This document shows positions 63,979-64,000 of a stretch of 64,000 bases of DNA, piece after piece. Under the pieces are notes generated by a model that saw only the letters and a program-made list of their open reading frames with translations, was not told where the DNA came from and did no database searches. The position numbers and the translations under genes were made by a program. The stretch's first letter is position 1. Each line of letters begins with the position of its first letter. The DNA comes from Neorhizobium galegae bv. officinalis (GTDB lineage: Bacteria > Pseudomonadota > Alphaproteobacteria > Rhizobiales > Rhizobiaceae): contig CCRI01000007.1 of NCBI GenBank assembly GCA_000985875.1, forward strand, positions 1-64,000, read 5' to 3'.

Positions 63979-64000
63979 ATGCAAATACGGGTCTGCGTTG
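63979..64000 (+). CDS. possible start of the next operon gene
   Basis: An ATG directly follows the LivF-type stop (TAA-ATG) and stays open to the window end (MQIRVCV). Too short to name. Confidence 0.25.

Overview
The window looks like an accessory replicon, or a genomic-island-rich stretch, of a Rhizobiaceae-type alphaproteobacterium (Rhizobium/Agrobacterium group). This is inferred from gene content: many ABC solute importers with local LysR, LacI, SorC, TetR or AraC regulators, HWE/HisKA_2-type kinase debris, and an intergenic palindromic repeat of the rhizobial mosaic type. No rRNA, tRNA, CRISPR array or replication origin was recognised.

Layout. (1) 1-325: 3' end of a short-chain dehydrogenase (SDR), then about 740 bp without an intact gene. 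(2) 1068-11842: a D-amino-acid / D-peptide utilisation locus. It holds a DmpA-type self-cleaving aminopeptidase, a D-amino-acid aminotransferase, a D-aminopeptidase, a dipeptide-type ABC importer of five overlapping genes, an M19 dipeptidase and a LysR regulator. (3) 11970-12281: an IS5-family transposase stub cut by a 244-bp deleted IS21-like element. (4) 12675-14532: an SDR with divergent HxlR regulator and a headless LysR fragment. (5) 14533-15322: decayed coding-like sequence. (6) 15323-22144: a ribose-type sugar ABC operon with a Gfo/Idh/MocA dehydrogenase, a TIM-barrel isomerase and a divergent LacI regulator.

(7) 22424-23094: a FitAB/VapBC toxin-antitoxin pair. (8) 23525-31452: a gene graveyard built round a decayed prophage, with a dead endolysin, a broken embedded spanin pair, a coiled-coil phage protein, two AT-rich secreted orphan genes, and shards of IS110, an AI-2E transporter, a histidine kinase and dnaE2. 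(9) 31663-36691: a TetR-controlled flavin monooxygenase plus RidA pair, and a LysR/HAD/class II aldolase group. (10) 36745-39662: LysR, IS6 and tyrosine-recombinase remnants, an intact AAA/DUF4143 ATPase and a truncated GntR regulator. (11) 39784-41851: a dihydrodipicolinate-synthase-like enzyme and a convergent Ldh-family oxidoreductase.

(12) 42058-52484: the most interesting locus. A SorC regulator, FGGY kinase and split two-subunit transketolase run leftward. A ribose-type ABC importer, SDR, triose-phosphate isomerase and second SDR run rightward. Three near-identical GTGAAT-N4-ATTCAC sites tie the halves together. The enzymes fit a route polyol/ketose -> ketose phosphate -> transketolase cleavage -> triose phosphate recycling. 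This resembles the transketolase branch of D-apiose catabolism, but with dehydrogenases and no isomerase. (13) 52656-53540: FMN riboswitch and ribB. (14) 53549-56633: PIN remnant, a thioredoxin-reductase-like flavoprotein, a divergent TetR regulator and a frameshifted methyltransferase. (15) 56923-63978: a 4-hydroxybenzoate locus with pobR, pobA and a five-gene branched-chain-type ABC importer, probably for the aromatic acid.
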